64,000 bases of DNA from Hungatella hathewayi (GCA_025149285.1 CP102274.1:6180489-6244488); one strand, 5' to 3'. Numbered from the stretch's first letter, positions 27,315-34,872 are shown. Notes: generated by a model from the letters alone, not told the origin. Program-made: numbers and translations.

Positions 27315-27340
27315 CATTAACGTTAATGTTATCGTTAATG
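27315..27340. promoter_or_regulatory. Tandem LacI-type operators before the glycyl radical operon
   Basis: CATTAACGTTAATG (27315-27328) is identical to the galM operator. It abuts an imperfect copy, CATTAACGATAAC read on the minus strand (27340-27328). Both lie directly after the -10 element. Confidence 0.85.
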
Positions 27341-27342
27341 TA

Positions 27343-27371
27343 ATTATAGAAGACAACACAGGAAATGTCAA
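27343..27371 (-). promoter_or_regulatory. Consensus sigma-A promoter of the glycyl radical operon
   Basis: TTGACA (27371-27366), 17-bp spacer, TATAAT (27348-27343) on the minus strand: a perfect consensus, as expected for a strong promoter held down by a repressor. Confidence 0.9.
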
Positions 27372-27442
27372 TAGAAAAAGCGCCGCTTTGATTATCCATG
27401 CCTGATTCTACGGCTCAGCTAATCAAAGTGACGCTTTCTATT
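27371..27442 (-). terminator. Terminator of the methyltransferase genes
   Basis: A long imperfect inverted repeat: ATAGAAAAAGCG-CC-GCTTTGATTA (27371-27394) against TAATCAAAG-TGA-CGCTTTCTAT (27420-27441). On the minus strand the stem ends in GCGCTTTTTCTATT. One arm starts in the methyltransferase stop codon and the other touches the -35 of the next promoter. Confidence 0.75.
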
Positions 27443-28307
27443 CCTCCATGCCTTCCGGCACATAATTAGTAATCAGCACCTCCACAGTCACCGCATCTCT
27501 GTCCTTAAAATGGTAGTTACAGTTGGCGTAGCTCTTATCGATGCAGGTGATATGGTATTTTTTACTCCAGTCGATGAGAAGATCGTTGGAAAGTCCCTTA
27601 TGATACAGAACGTTGGAGAGTGCAAATCTCGTTCCCTGGTCATTTAACCGGTCCAGAAGTGTTAAGAGAGCCTCCTCCTCCTCCTCGTGCCAGTCTTTAA
27701 ACCCGCGGTTCCCGTCATTGTAGGAGCCAGTGGAAATAAGATAAGGCGGATCACAGTATATTAAATCATTTTCTCCCAAAAAATCCAGATTCATCTCGCG
27801 GAAATCTGTGGTATAAAAGGAAATATTCTTTTCCTTTAAGGCCCTGCAGAATGCTGTTAAATTTTTTTCGATCGTTCCATTAAAGGAACTCCTGTTTTTT
27901 CCAAAGGGAGAGTTAAATTCATGGCTGTTATTAAAACGAATCTGATGGTTAAACGCATAGCAGGTCAAAACAAACAGCTCTGTCAAATCCCTGCTCTCAT
28001 TATAATGCCGTCTCAGCGCATAATAGCCTTCCTTATTCTGCTGAGTCAGCTGATACGAACCGATCAGGCTGCGGATTCTTGTAAGAAGCACCTCCGTATC
28101 CGTCTTCCGGAACATATCGTACATACCGATTAAGTAAGTAATCTGGTCATTGCAGAAAATACGGTCCGCTTCCACATTAATTCCCACATTAAAGCCCCCG
28201 GCAAATAAATCCACAAAGCTGCCGATCTGCCGCGGAAATGCGCCCAGAACCGGTTTTAATATTTTATATTTGCCTCCGGTATAGTTTAGCGGGCTCTTTA
28301 TATACAT
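27438..28307 (-). CDS. D12-class DNA adenine-N6 methyltransferase (Dam/MboIA type)
   Basis: A 289-residue methyltransferase. SAM-binding motif I is SFVDLFAGGFNVGINV near residue 30 and the catalytic motif IV is DLIYCDPPYLISTG (DPPY); the N-terminal KSPLNYTGGKYKI is the D12-class motif X. It methylates adenine N6 at an unknown site. The gene overlaps the end of a second D12 methyltransferase by ten bases, and the two are likely translated from one mRNA. No restriction endonuclease is recognisable within several kb on either side. Confidence 0.9.
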   Translation of the reverse strand: MYIKSPLNYTGGKYKILKPVLGAFPRQIGSFVDLFAGGFNVGINVEADRIFCNDQITYLIGMYDMFRKTDTEVLLTRIRSLIGSYQLTQQNKEGYYALRRHYNESRDLTELFVLTCYAFNHQIRFNNSHEFNSPFGKNRSSFNGTIEKNLTAFCRALKEKNISFYTTDFREMNLDFLGENDLIYCDPPYLISTGSYNDGNRGFKDWHEEEEEALLTLLDRLNDQGTRFALSNVLYHKGLSNDLLIDWSKKYHITCIDKSYANCNYHFKDRDAVTVEVLITNYVPEGMEE

Positions 28308-29347
28308 GGTTCCACCTGCTTTTCTACATATACAATCAGCTCTTTTAAGCGCTCTGTCTCTTTGACCTTTCTGCTCTTATATCTCCGGTACGGAATTTCA
28401 TAAATGTGAAAGGTCTCCGGCTTTCCATACATCTTCATTATTCTTTCAATATCCTCAGTCGTCATCAAACCGTCCGTGCTGTAGCTTAAGATAATATGCT
28501 GAAAACGTGCATTGCTGATGAGCCGTTCAAAGGCATCGGTCACATTCTTCTTCATACAGAATTCCGACTTCTGATTCTCATAGGGCCGCTGTCCCGTGAC
28601 GCCGGTCACCTCCGGATAGTCATACCTGGCCGCAGTCTCCAGAACATGGTAATTCGGAAGATACTGACGTTCGTTGTAAGGCGGGTCAATGTAGAGGAGG
28701 TCCCCCTGCAGCCGCTTTAACAGTTCGGCCCCATCCTCGTTATAACAGCGGTTTTCTTTGTGATTCGTCGTCACCTCCAGCTGGAACAGCTGGTATCTCT
28801 TATAGCTGCGCCGTTCCCAGCTCTTATGATACGCACCGTACGTACCGGAGGTATTGGATACAAATGGGATTCCCTCCACGATACAGGCTACAAGATAGTA
28901 GTATTCATTCTCATTCAGCAGTCCTGCAGTCTTCCAGTCCTCCACGGTACATCTGGCATAATCAATGCGCAGGGCATTGTCATCATTTAGATACATGCGG
29001 CCGCCGGTGGGCGCGTACGTATTCTGAAAAAAACGTCTCTTCTGCTCTAAGCTCTCCATATCCCGGGTTTCTTTTCCGTTAAAGTACTCCACCGGATCCG
29101 TAATCCCCAGTTCTTCCTTCAGCCGGTCAAATTCCGGTATACTGTCATTCTCTATGGTGGCACGCTGCAGTACGTATGAAAAATACAGCAGATCGTTGGA
29201 ATACACCTCATACCACTGTTTAAAATATCTCGCCACAGCTGCTGTTCCCGAAAAAATATCACAGAAGCTCCGGGCGTCCGGCGCCTTCTCCTCTGCAACC
29301 GCTCTGATATGATCCAGCAGCAATGTCTTGCTTCCGATAAACCTCAT
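28298..29347 (-). CDS. D12-class DNA adenine methyltransferase, second copy, divergent
   Basis: A 349-residue methyltransferase. MRFIGSKTLLLDHI is the motif X region, CDIFSGTAAVARYFK motif I, and LLYIDPPYNERQY motif IV. It is clearly different from its neighbour (DPPYNER and a long insert between motifs), recalling the paired methyltransferases of type IIS systems in which each protects one strand of an asymmetric site. The start at 29347 is chosen for the MRFIGSK opening and the GAGGG upstream; the open frame extends to 29485 without family resemblance. Specificity cannot be read from sequence. Confidence 0.88.
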   Translation of the reverse strand: MRFIGSKTLLLDHIRAVAEEKAPDARSFCDIFSGTAAVARYFKQWYEVYSNDLLYFSYVLQRATIENDSIPEFDRLKEELGITDPVEYFNGKETRDMESLEQKRRFFQNTYAPTGGRMYLNDDNALRIDYARCTVEDWKTAGLLNENEYYYLVACIVEGIPFVSNTSGTYGAYHKSWERRSYKRYQLFQLEVTTNHKENRCYNEDGAELLKRLQGDLLYIDPPYNERQYLPNYHVLETAARYDYPEVTGVTGQRPYENQKSEFCMKKNVTDAFERLISNARFQHIILSYSTDGLMTTEDIERIMKMYGKPETFHIYEIPYRRYKSRKVKETERLKELIVYVEKQVEPCI

Positions 29348-29448
29348 TGTTCTTGTCCCTCTGTTTCGACTTTTGTTGATTCCCGCATAAGCGGCGGCCC
29401 CTGTGGGCATACAAGCATGTTCCCGGCAGCCATTTGCAGTGTCAAATC

Positions 29449-29468
29449 CCTCGCAGCTTACTGCGAGG
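29449..29468. repeat. Small perfect hairpin upstream of the methyltransferases
   Basis: CCTCGCAG-CTTA-CTGCGAGG, an 8-bp perfect stem in the leader of the methyltransferase pair. The rest of 29348-29614 has no recognisable gene; an AT-rich TAAAAT on the minus strand near 29500 could be a -10 element. Confidence 0.45.
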
Positions 29469-29614
29469 CGTCTGTCTGCACACAATTATTCTTATTTTAC
29501 CATGCCTTTCGCTTTTTTGCCATTAAAAAAGTTGACAGAAATTGTTTTTCTGTAACAGTTCAGCCCTCACTGCCGGCAGCCAATCCGATACAGAATATTT
29601 TATCAAAAAGAAAC

Positions 29615-29640
29615 GCGGCTGTCATTCAACAGACAGCCGC
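29615..29640 (-). terminator. Terminator of the CarD-like gene
   Basis: GCGGCTGTC and GACAGCCGC form a perfect 9-bp stem with an 8-nt loop; on the minus strand GTTTCTTTTT follows. It begins six bases after the stop codon. Confidence 0.85.
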
Positions 29641-29646
29641 ATTATC

Positions 29647-30150
29647 TCAGCCCAGTTGTTTTACCCTGTCTGATATAATTGATTCCACATCTTCCTTTTT
29701 AACCTTCAGCGCAGCCGCCAGTTCCCGGAACAGAAAGTCCTCGGCAAGCCGTAAATAGATATCATCCTTTGCTGTATACCGCTTTCCTTCCGCCAACCGT
29801 TTCCTGTTTTTTAGATATATGGTTTTTATGATTCTGCTCCAGCCACTGCACTCATTCGTTCTCATAATTTCTCTATATGCCTGTTCCGCTCTTTTCTCAT
29901 CTGCAACCTGTATCATCTCCTGTGCCTGTATCCCATCGATCAGTTTCCATGCCTCCTGTTCCGTTATCGCACATCGCATGGAATCTTCTTTATCCACCGG
30001 GGTATAGATCGTATTTTTCTCCGAATACAGCGGTTCCAGCGTATAGTAAAGCCGGTCTTTCACTACAGAATCCATCTCCAGACTTCCTATCGCTTTCACC
30101 ACACAGATCCCATAGTTTCCATAGACAACATGATCATTTACCTGAAACAT
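29647..30150 (-). CDS. CarD-like transcriptional regulator
   Basis: A 167-residue protein with the CarD/TRCF RNA-polymerase-interaction domain at its N-terminus (MFQVNDHVVYGNYGICVVKAIG, then YYTLEPLYSEKNTIYTPVDK) and a helical C-terminal part that in CarD contacts DNA near the -10 element. CarD-type proteins stabilise open promoter complexes. The start at 30150 follows AAAGGAGG; the frame extends further upstream without similarity. It is monocistronic, with a TATAAT at 30286-30281 and its own terminator. In Firmicutes such proteins are present in several copies with poorly known roles. Confidence 0.9.
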   Translation of the reverse strand: MFQVNDHVVYGNYGICVVKAIGSLEMDSVVKDRLYYTLEPLYSEKNTIYTPVDKEDSMRCAITEQEAWKLIDGIQAQEMIQVADEKRAEQAYREIMRTNECSGWSRIIKTIYLKNRKRLAEGKRYTAKDDIYLRLAEDFLFRELAAALKVKKEDVESIISDRVKQLG

Positions 30151-30280
30151 TTTAACCTCCTTTGAAACAAACCAACAGATACCGCCAAATCGATTATTCA
30201 GAGACAGCATTGCGTCTGAGAACAAAAAAAAGACGCTTCAGAAGAGAATGCATCCAAAGCATCAATTTTGATTTATCTCT

Positions 30281-30347
30281 ATTATAACACATTCCAATGG
30301 CTTTTGACAGTCTTTTTCATGGTATTTAAATTTATGCCATTGGAATG
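30281..30347 (-). promoter_or_regulatory. Promoter region of the CarD-like gene with a 12-bp inverted repeat
   Basis: TATAAT on the minus strand at 30286-30281 with a preceding TGT. Immediately upstream, CATTCCAATGGC (30290-30301) is repeated in perfect inverse at 30336-30347. The repeat covers the -35 area and could bind a regulator or form a cruciform. The remaining gap to 30435 is GC-rich with one imperfect hairpin around 30383-30412. Confidence 0.55.
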
Positions 30348-30435
30348 AGTTTTTTGCCCAACCCCTGCCCGGGGCGCCGCAGTCCAACCGGACGCTTCCG
30401 GTTACGGACTTTCGAAAGCCCAAAACCAATACCGG

Positions 30436-30464
30436 AACATACTGGCAGAGCCTGTCATACTCTA
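30436..30464 (+). promoter_or_regulatory. Possible sigma-K-like promoter of the thioester-domain gene
   Basis: AAC (30436-30438), 17 bp, then CATACTCTA (30456-30464), which fits the sigma-K pattern AC...CATANNNTA. An overlapping TATAAT (30463-30468) lacks a good sigma-A -35. The start codon lies 57 bp downstream. Confidence 0.35.
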
Positions 30465-30520
30465 TAATATGCAGGACAAATCCCTGCAGGCTCATATTCC
30501 ATTGATAAGGAGGATATAGA

Positions 30521-32389
30521 ATGAGTAATACAGATATCTCCCCGGCTGCCCCCAACTCACCGGGCACACAGATCGCAGTGACAGGACCGTCCGGTACCGT
30601 CACGCCTTCTTCACGGCCATTTATTTTATATACAGGAACCGATTTGACGGGAACCGCTACCGGAGATCCCGAAGTACGAAGTTACTGTGCGCTTCCGGAC
30701 ACGGAAGCTTCCAGATATCGGTTAAACCGCGACGATCACAATCAGATTTTCAGATTTACGTTCACAGCTAACGGAACCACCGGACCAGCCTACTGCCTTG
30801 ATAAATTTAAAGATGGACCATACGGTGACGTGCCGTACCGGAGTCAGACTTTTGAGACCCTGTTTCCGGATGCCACGGAGCGCCAGAAACAGATGCTCGC
30901 ATGGATTCTGGCAAATGCCTATCCGACAGTTTCCGCCTCCCAGACCTTTAACCTGGTCGGAGTCGATGATACGGCGGCTCCACCTCTGGACAACAACGAT
31001 GCCTACGCAGCCGTTCAGGTAGCCATCTGGGTGCTTTTAGGCCAGATCTCACCGTCTGAAGCAGTATTTTTGAATTGTTCTGACGGTGCTGCTCATCCAA
31101 AATCCGACAGGCTGAATCAGACTGTACTGCGTCTGATCGAAATGGCGGGTAATTTTGCCGATACAGCTGCCCGGCCCGCCTACTCTTATCCTCCGGGGAC
31201 CGGCGCCTCCTGCTGCCGTCAGGAATTTATTTATTGCTGCAACACCGGAACCATTCCCTCCAATCCGTCAGAATCGTATCTCGTTTTCCACGGCTGTCCC
31301 AGTGAGATACGAAATGTCTGCGGACGGCTGCTCGTAGGACCGTTCTCTTTGAGATCCAGCCTTACAGGCACTCCCATTTTAACGATTGAAACCTTCTGTG
31401 ACTGCGGCGAGGATTTTTCTGCAAGCTTTATGGATTTTTGCGGAAATCCCATTACGTCCCCAGCCGTTGGTCAGGAATTTTATATTGCACTGCGCCTGGT
31501 TCATAACGCAATGTGCTTCCGTGTCAATGCCTCTCTTTCCGGCACTGTTACCCGCGTTGTTCTTATGGATCCGACTGCCGAGACCACGCTTAACTATCAG
31601 CCAATCGGAGCTACGTTAGAAGATTACCCGGTCACAACAACCGCCTCCATATGTGTATGCATCGTAAATCCCAGTATGCACAGTTCCGGTTCTTCAGGAA
31701 AGGGAGGAATTTGTATAACAAATAATAACAGCAATAGTACAAACAATAACAACAATAATAATAATAGCAACAATAACAATAATAATAACAATAACAGCAG
31801 CAACAACGGTGGCGGAAACAATGGCTTCCCATGGTTTCCTCCCTGTTTTTGGGGACTTCCGCCTTATCCCGGCTGGCCATTTCCTCCGGTAGGTCCGTGG
31901 CCGCCGTATCCACCGCAGCCTCCACAACCGCCTTATCCGCCGGAACCGCCATGGCCTCCGCAACCGCCGTGGCCTCCACAGCCTCCGTGGCCTCCGCAAC
32001 CGCCGTGGCCTCCGCAACCGCCGTGGCCTCCGCAACCACCTTATCCCCCAGAGCCTCCATGCCCGCCGCAGCCTCCGTGGCCTCCACAGCCTCCGTGGCC
32101 GCCGCAGCCTCCGTGGCCGCCGCAGCCCCCATGCCCGCCGCAGCCCCCATGCCCGCCACAGCCCCCATGCCCGCCGCAGCCTCCATGTTCTCCGCAGTGG
32201 CCATGTAACCAGGATCCCTCGTGTCCTCCGGGGCAGCCATGCAGTCCGCCCCAATCATGGTTTCCATGTCAGCCTGAATCCTCCTGCTGCCACACCTCAG
32301 GGGGACTGCAGGGAGACTGCCACTTTCATTTTCCATGCCTGCCCGTTCCATTTTGCTGCAGGTGCTGCCGAAACAAAAGAAATTCCTAA
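30521..32389 (+). CDS. Thioester-domain protein with Asn-rich linker and Pro/Trp-rich repeats
   Basis: A 622-residue protein in four parts. Residues 50-220 resemble a thioester domain: the Cys of GPAYCLDKF (Cys92) and the Gln of AYAAVQVAIWVLLG (Gln166) would form the internal thioester by which such domains bind host proteins covalently. Residues 225-400 are a Cys-containing beta-rich region. Residues 401-437 are nearly all Asn. Residues 446-580 are Pro-rich with PPWPPQ repeats, and the tail is Cys-rich (CCRCCRNKR). No signal peptide, membrane segment or LPXTG anchor is visible, which is odd for an adhesin; a spore-surface location is one explanation. The start has AAGGAGG before it. Confidence 0.8.
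   Translation: MSNTDISPAAPNSPGTQIAVTGPSGTVTPSSRPFILYTGTDLTGTATGDPEVRSYCALPDTEASRYRLNRDDHNQIFRFTFTANGTTGPAYCLDKFKDGPYGDVPYRSQTFETLFPDATERQKQMLAWILANAYPTVSASQTFNLVGVDDTAAPPLDNNDAYAAVQVAIWVLLGQISPSEAVFLNCSDGAAHPKSDRLNQTVLRLIEMAGNFADTAARPAYSYPPGTGASCCRQEFIYCCNTGTIPSNPSESYLVFHGCPSEIRNVCGRLLVGPFSLRSSLTGTPILTIETFCDCGEDFSASFMDFCGNPITSPAVGQEFYIALRLVHNAMCFRVNASLSGTVTRVVLMDPTAETTLNYQPIGATLEDYPVTTTASICVCIVNPSMHSSGSSGKGGICITNNNSNSTNNNNNNNNSNNNNNNNNNSSNNGGGNNGFPWFPPCFWGLPPYPGWPFPPVGPWPPYPPQPPQPPYPPEPPWPPQPPWPPQPPWPPQPPWPPQPPWPPQPPYPPEPPCPPQPPWPPQPPWPPQPPWPPQPPCPPQPPCPPQPPCPPQPPCSPQWPCNQDPSCPPGQPCSPPQSWFPCQPESSCCHTSGGLQGDCHFHFPCLPVPFCCRCCRNKRNS
31721..31830 (+). repeat. AAT/AAC codon tract encoding poly-asparagine
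   Basis: About 37 codons of mixed AAT, AAC and AGC/AGT with few interruptions, joining the Cys-rich region to the Pro-rich repeats. Mixed codons mean it is not a pure microsatellite. Confidence 0.9.
31900..32200 (+). repeat. 18-bp repeats encoding PPWPPQ
   Basis: Around sixteen tandem, slightly diverged units such as CCGTGGCCTCCGCAACCG. Trp is replaced by Tyr in early units and by Cys in late ones (PPCPPQ). Such arrays change length easily. Confidence 0.9.
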
Positions 32390-32438
32390 AACTGATATCA
32401 TAAAGCTCTGTTCCTCCAAATAAAACAGAGAGCGTGAA

Positions 32439-32482
32439 GGGGGTGATGCAAAACCAGCTTACGTCAGTTTTGCATCACCCCC
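32439..32482. terminator. Bidirectional terminator-like hairpin
   Basis: GGGGGTGATGCAAAAC (32439-32454) and its perfect inverse (32467-32482) form a 16-bp stem with a 12-nt loop between two convergent genes. Confidence 0.75.
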
Positions 32483-32531
32483 ATACTTTATACATGGTTC
32501 AGTCATGAATGCAGCATTTCCCAACCGTTTT

Positions 32532-32771
32532 CTATTCTCCATCCCGCATAAAACGCAATAAGCGCTCTACATCCGCAGGATCTGAGGCAACCAGCTGCAG
32601 CTCCCTTACAAATTCCGCATCCAGCAGCCGTACCATGGAAATATATTGGGACAGTCTTGATTTTAGATTAATTCTGTCACCCTCCGTGGACACAAGTTCA
32701 ACGGTTCCGGTGCACTCATCTCTTATAATCTGAAAAAGCTTCTCTACATTTTGGATATTTTCGAATTTCAC
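32532..32771 (-). CDS. Small HPr-like protein of unknown function
   Basis: A 79-residue protein starting at a GTG with AAAGGAG at good spacing. The sequence pattern (NVEKLFQIIRD, TVELVSTEGDRINLKSRLSQYISMVRLLDAEFVRELQLVA, then DVERLLRFM) follows the secondary-structure and Lys-Ser plan of HPr-like small proteins seen in Lachnospiraceae, but the HPr active-site His is missing. It cannot be a classical phosphocarrier. It is monocistronic and convergent with the thioester-domain gene. The HPr-like relationship is an impression from the pattern and would need a profile search. Confidence 0.6.
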   Translation of the reverse strand: MKFENIQNVEKLFQIIRDECTGTVELVSTEGDRINLKSRLSQYISMVRLLDAEFVRELQLVASDPADVERLLRFMRDGE

Positions 32772-32784
32772 TCTTATCTCCTTT

Positions 32785-32821
32785 GTTTCAATCCACGCTC
32801 GATAATTTCACAGAGTGCAAC
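32785..32821 (+). other. Orphan sequence resembling a type I-C CRISPR repeat
   Basis: GTTTCAATCCACGCTC followed after 12 bases by GAGTGCAAC resembles a degenerate type I-C repeat (GTTTCAATCCACGC...GNGNGCGAC). There is a single copy, no second repeat and no cas gene in the window. It overlaps the leader of the small HPr-like gene. The rest of 32822-32957 shows nothing clear. Confidence 0.3.
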
Positions 32822-32957
32822 TACATCTTAAAGATATGCGGCTTGACTTCATGTCCGTGGGGGATACCGATTTTTCTCCGCCCGCCACTGCCGTTAAACT
32901 TGTTTTTAGTGTTTCATCCCTCCACCTACAGAGGCGGGGGAATTCTCGCTTATTTTG

Positions 32958-34346
32958 TTAAAGACTGCTTACTCCCGGTACCGATGCGTCGTCAAATATG
33001 ATCCCCAGATAGCGTGCTGCTTCCTGGAGTACTTCCTTATAAGAACCGTATGCACAGCCCAGATGATGGATATAAGGGCCAAACATCAGTTTTTCTTCCC
33101 AGCGCTTCCAGTCATCTACCTCCAAATACGTATAGGTTCCGTTTGTCTCCGGCCCTCTGGTTGTATCGCCTTCTCCTGCAAACAGATAGTACCGGCCCTC
33201 CGCGTCATCGAAGCGGCAGGTTGTTATATGCCCCTGCTTCAGTTCAAAGCGCTCCTGCCCATCCACCAGCCGCGCTTTGCTCTCCTCCGCCTTAAGAGAA
33301 TATGGAAATGGGCCGCAGTGCCAGAGAAGCTCGGCATTGTCATTCTCCGGATGACGAATTGTCAAATCTGCAAGGAACGGCGGTTCTTTATAAAGATTAC
33401 AGGCCTGGAGAATTGCCAGGGTAACCGCTCCATTGATGTCATTCTCACACGCAAGCGGGTAACCTTCGTCTGCCATTTCTCCCAGCACGACACAGGGACA
33501 AACTCCGATCAGGGAGGGAAAGGCGGACCAGCATTCAAACGCCCCGGCAGTACAGTTATTTTCCTTCATAACCTCCAAAAGAGCGGGCTTCATGGCCGCG
33601 GAAAGCTTTACCTCCTCCGCGTTCATCGCACTGGCATCCATTCTGGAAGTCAGGTCTCCATAATACTGTAAAAACGTGGTTCCACTCTCTTCAGCAATCT
33701 TCCTGGCCCGTGCGCTTACGTCTGCCGGCGACACCGGAATCACGGTCACGCCCAGGCGTCGGAGAAGCTCTGCTTCATTTGTCATCACACTCATAAACGG
33801 TACAGGACGGTTTCCAATCTTAGCAATACGGAGATTTCTAAGAGCCTTCAGCACTGCTGCCACACGGATAAACCGGTCGTACCCCTGACGGAACTCATCG
33901 CTTTCCGTCTCACAGTTAACGATGTAACTGTATGTCACCCCATGCCTTCTCAACACTTTTGTCGCTGCAAACATACCGCACTGCGTATCCCTGCCGCGGC
34001 TGGTATCGCTGTTTGGCCTCTCATCTCTCGCTCCCCATATCAGCACAGGCAGATGAAATCCGGACGCAATCGCTGCGGCCACCTGTTCTTCTCCAAAATC
34101 ACAAAACGGGATAAACAGAGCGTCAATTCCGGCGGTCCGGAATTTTTCTATGATTCTGCGCGTCTCATCCATATTCCAGCAGATTCCATTCTCACTGATA
34201 TCATCAATATCCACAATCTCTACAGAATCAGAGAGAGTATTTCTGATCACCGCCATAAAACGCTCTTTCTGGCGAACCGCCTCTTCCATGCTCAGAAAGC
34301 TTCTCTTTGTCGGTGCCACTCCTAAAATGATTTTTTTCTTCTGCAT
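32958..34346 (-). CDS. L-fucose isomerase-like protein, copy 1
   Basis: A 462-residue member of the L-fucose/L-arabinose isomerase family, which interconverts aldoses and ketoses using Mn2+. Likely metal ligands are Glu in AFECWSAF, Asp in CENDINGA and His in LLWHCGPF, the E-D-H set of the family. It is the last gene of the 14-gene operon. A second relative (38275-39765) is only partly similar, so the two are not recent duplicates. Substrate unknown; the family also includes proteins acting on D-arabinose and rare sugars. The stop is followed by a region without a strong terminator. Confidence 0.85.
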   Translation of the reverse strand: MQKKKIILGVAPTKRSFLSMEEAVRQKERFMAVIRNTLSDSVEIVDIDDISENGICWNMDETRRIIEKFRTAGIDALFIPFCDFGEEQVAAAIASGFHLPVLIWGARDERPNSDTSRGRDTQCGMFAATKVLRRHGVTYSYIVNCETESDEFRQGYDRFIRVAAVLKALRNLRIAKIGNRPVPFMSVMTNEAELLRRLGVTVIPVSPADVSARARKIAEESGTTFLQYYGDLTSRMDASAMNAEEVKLSAAMKPALLEVMKENNCTAGAFECWSAFPSLIGVCPCVVLGEMADEGYPLACENDINGAVTLAILQACNLYKEPPFLADLTIRHPENDNAELLWHCGPFPYSLKAEESKARLVDGQERFELKQGHITTCRFDDAEGRYYLFAGEGDTTRGPETNGTYTYLEVDDWKRWEEKLMFGPYIHHLGCAYGSYKEVLQEAARYLGIIFDDASVPGVSSL

Positions 34347-34355
34347 TTTATCCTC

Positions 34356-34859
34356 CTATAGAATTAGGACGCCCTTTTCTTCCTCTTTTTCAATTTTACG
34401 GAATACCATATCATTGTTAAATGTCCGGCCCGGCAGCATGCAGATCAAATGGGCCTCTTCTTTATGAACGGGGTACTGTCCGCCATGAATAATCATTGGA
34501 TTAAACTTGACAAACGTATGCATCGGTACATAGAAGGCTTCCAGATTCTCTATCTTCAATTCGCCCATATCCGGCGTCCCCACATAAATCACCACATCGT
34601 CATCCAGTGCGATCAGTCCCTCACACGTACAGGTATGGTACTCCATAAAATCCACCACCATCTGTTCCTGCCGAAACACATGACAGCAGGATATGGTCGG
34701 CAGAGTCGTCTGTGCAAAGTCCAGAGTCAGTAAATCCGGATAAAAGCTTCCGCAGGGTATCACCCTGCTTTTCATCTGCTCATTGTCTGTCAGACTCTGA
34801 TACATACCGTACTTTCGAAATGCTTCCTCATTTAATTGCTGTACTTTAATTTCTCTCAT
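34356..34859 (-). CDS. Ureidoglycolate-lyase-like cupin
   Basis: A 167-residue protein whose central part, FMEYHTCTCEGLIALDDDVVIYVGTP...LEAFYVPMHTFVKFNPMIIHGGQYPV, follows the ureidoglycolate lyase (AllA) fold pattern of a small cupin. Cupins of this kind eliminate or isomerise small hydroxy or amino acids. No allantoin genes are nearby, so ureidoglycolate itself is improbable as substrate; a role in handling a sugar or sugar-acid derivative is more likely. It sits nine bases before the fucose-isomerase-like gene in the same operon. Confidence 0.65.
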   Translation of the reverse strand: MREIKVQQLNEEAFRKYGMYQSLTDNEQMKSRVIPCGSFYPDLLTLDFAQTTLPTISCCHVFRQEQMVVDFMEYHTCTCEGLIALDDDVVIYVGTPDMGELKIENLEAFYVPMHTFVKFNPMIIHGGQYPVHKEEAHLICMLPGRTFNNDMVFRKIEKEEEKGVLIL

Positions 34860-34872
34860 GCTTTTCCTCTCC

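Noticed and set aside
26455..27399. Longer start of the glycyl radical activase at 27399
   Set aside because: It would translate the promoter and the operators. ATG at 27300 has AAAGGAGTG and matches family length.
29449..29468. Rho-independent terminator
   Set aside because: The stem is good, but no T-run follows on either strand and it lies in the leader of the methyltransferase genes.
31632..32351. Long minus-strand open frame with Ala/Glu/Met-rich repeats opposite the thioester-domain gene
   Set aside because: It is the mirror of the repeat codons of the plus-strand gene. The plus-strand gene has a ribosome binding site and a recognisable domain.
32785..32821. A working CRISPR array
   Set aside because: Only one degenerate repeat-like sequence exists, with no second repeat at spacer distance and no cas genes.
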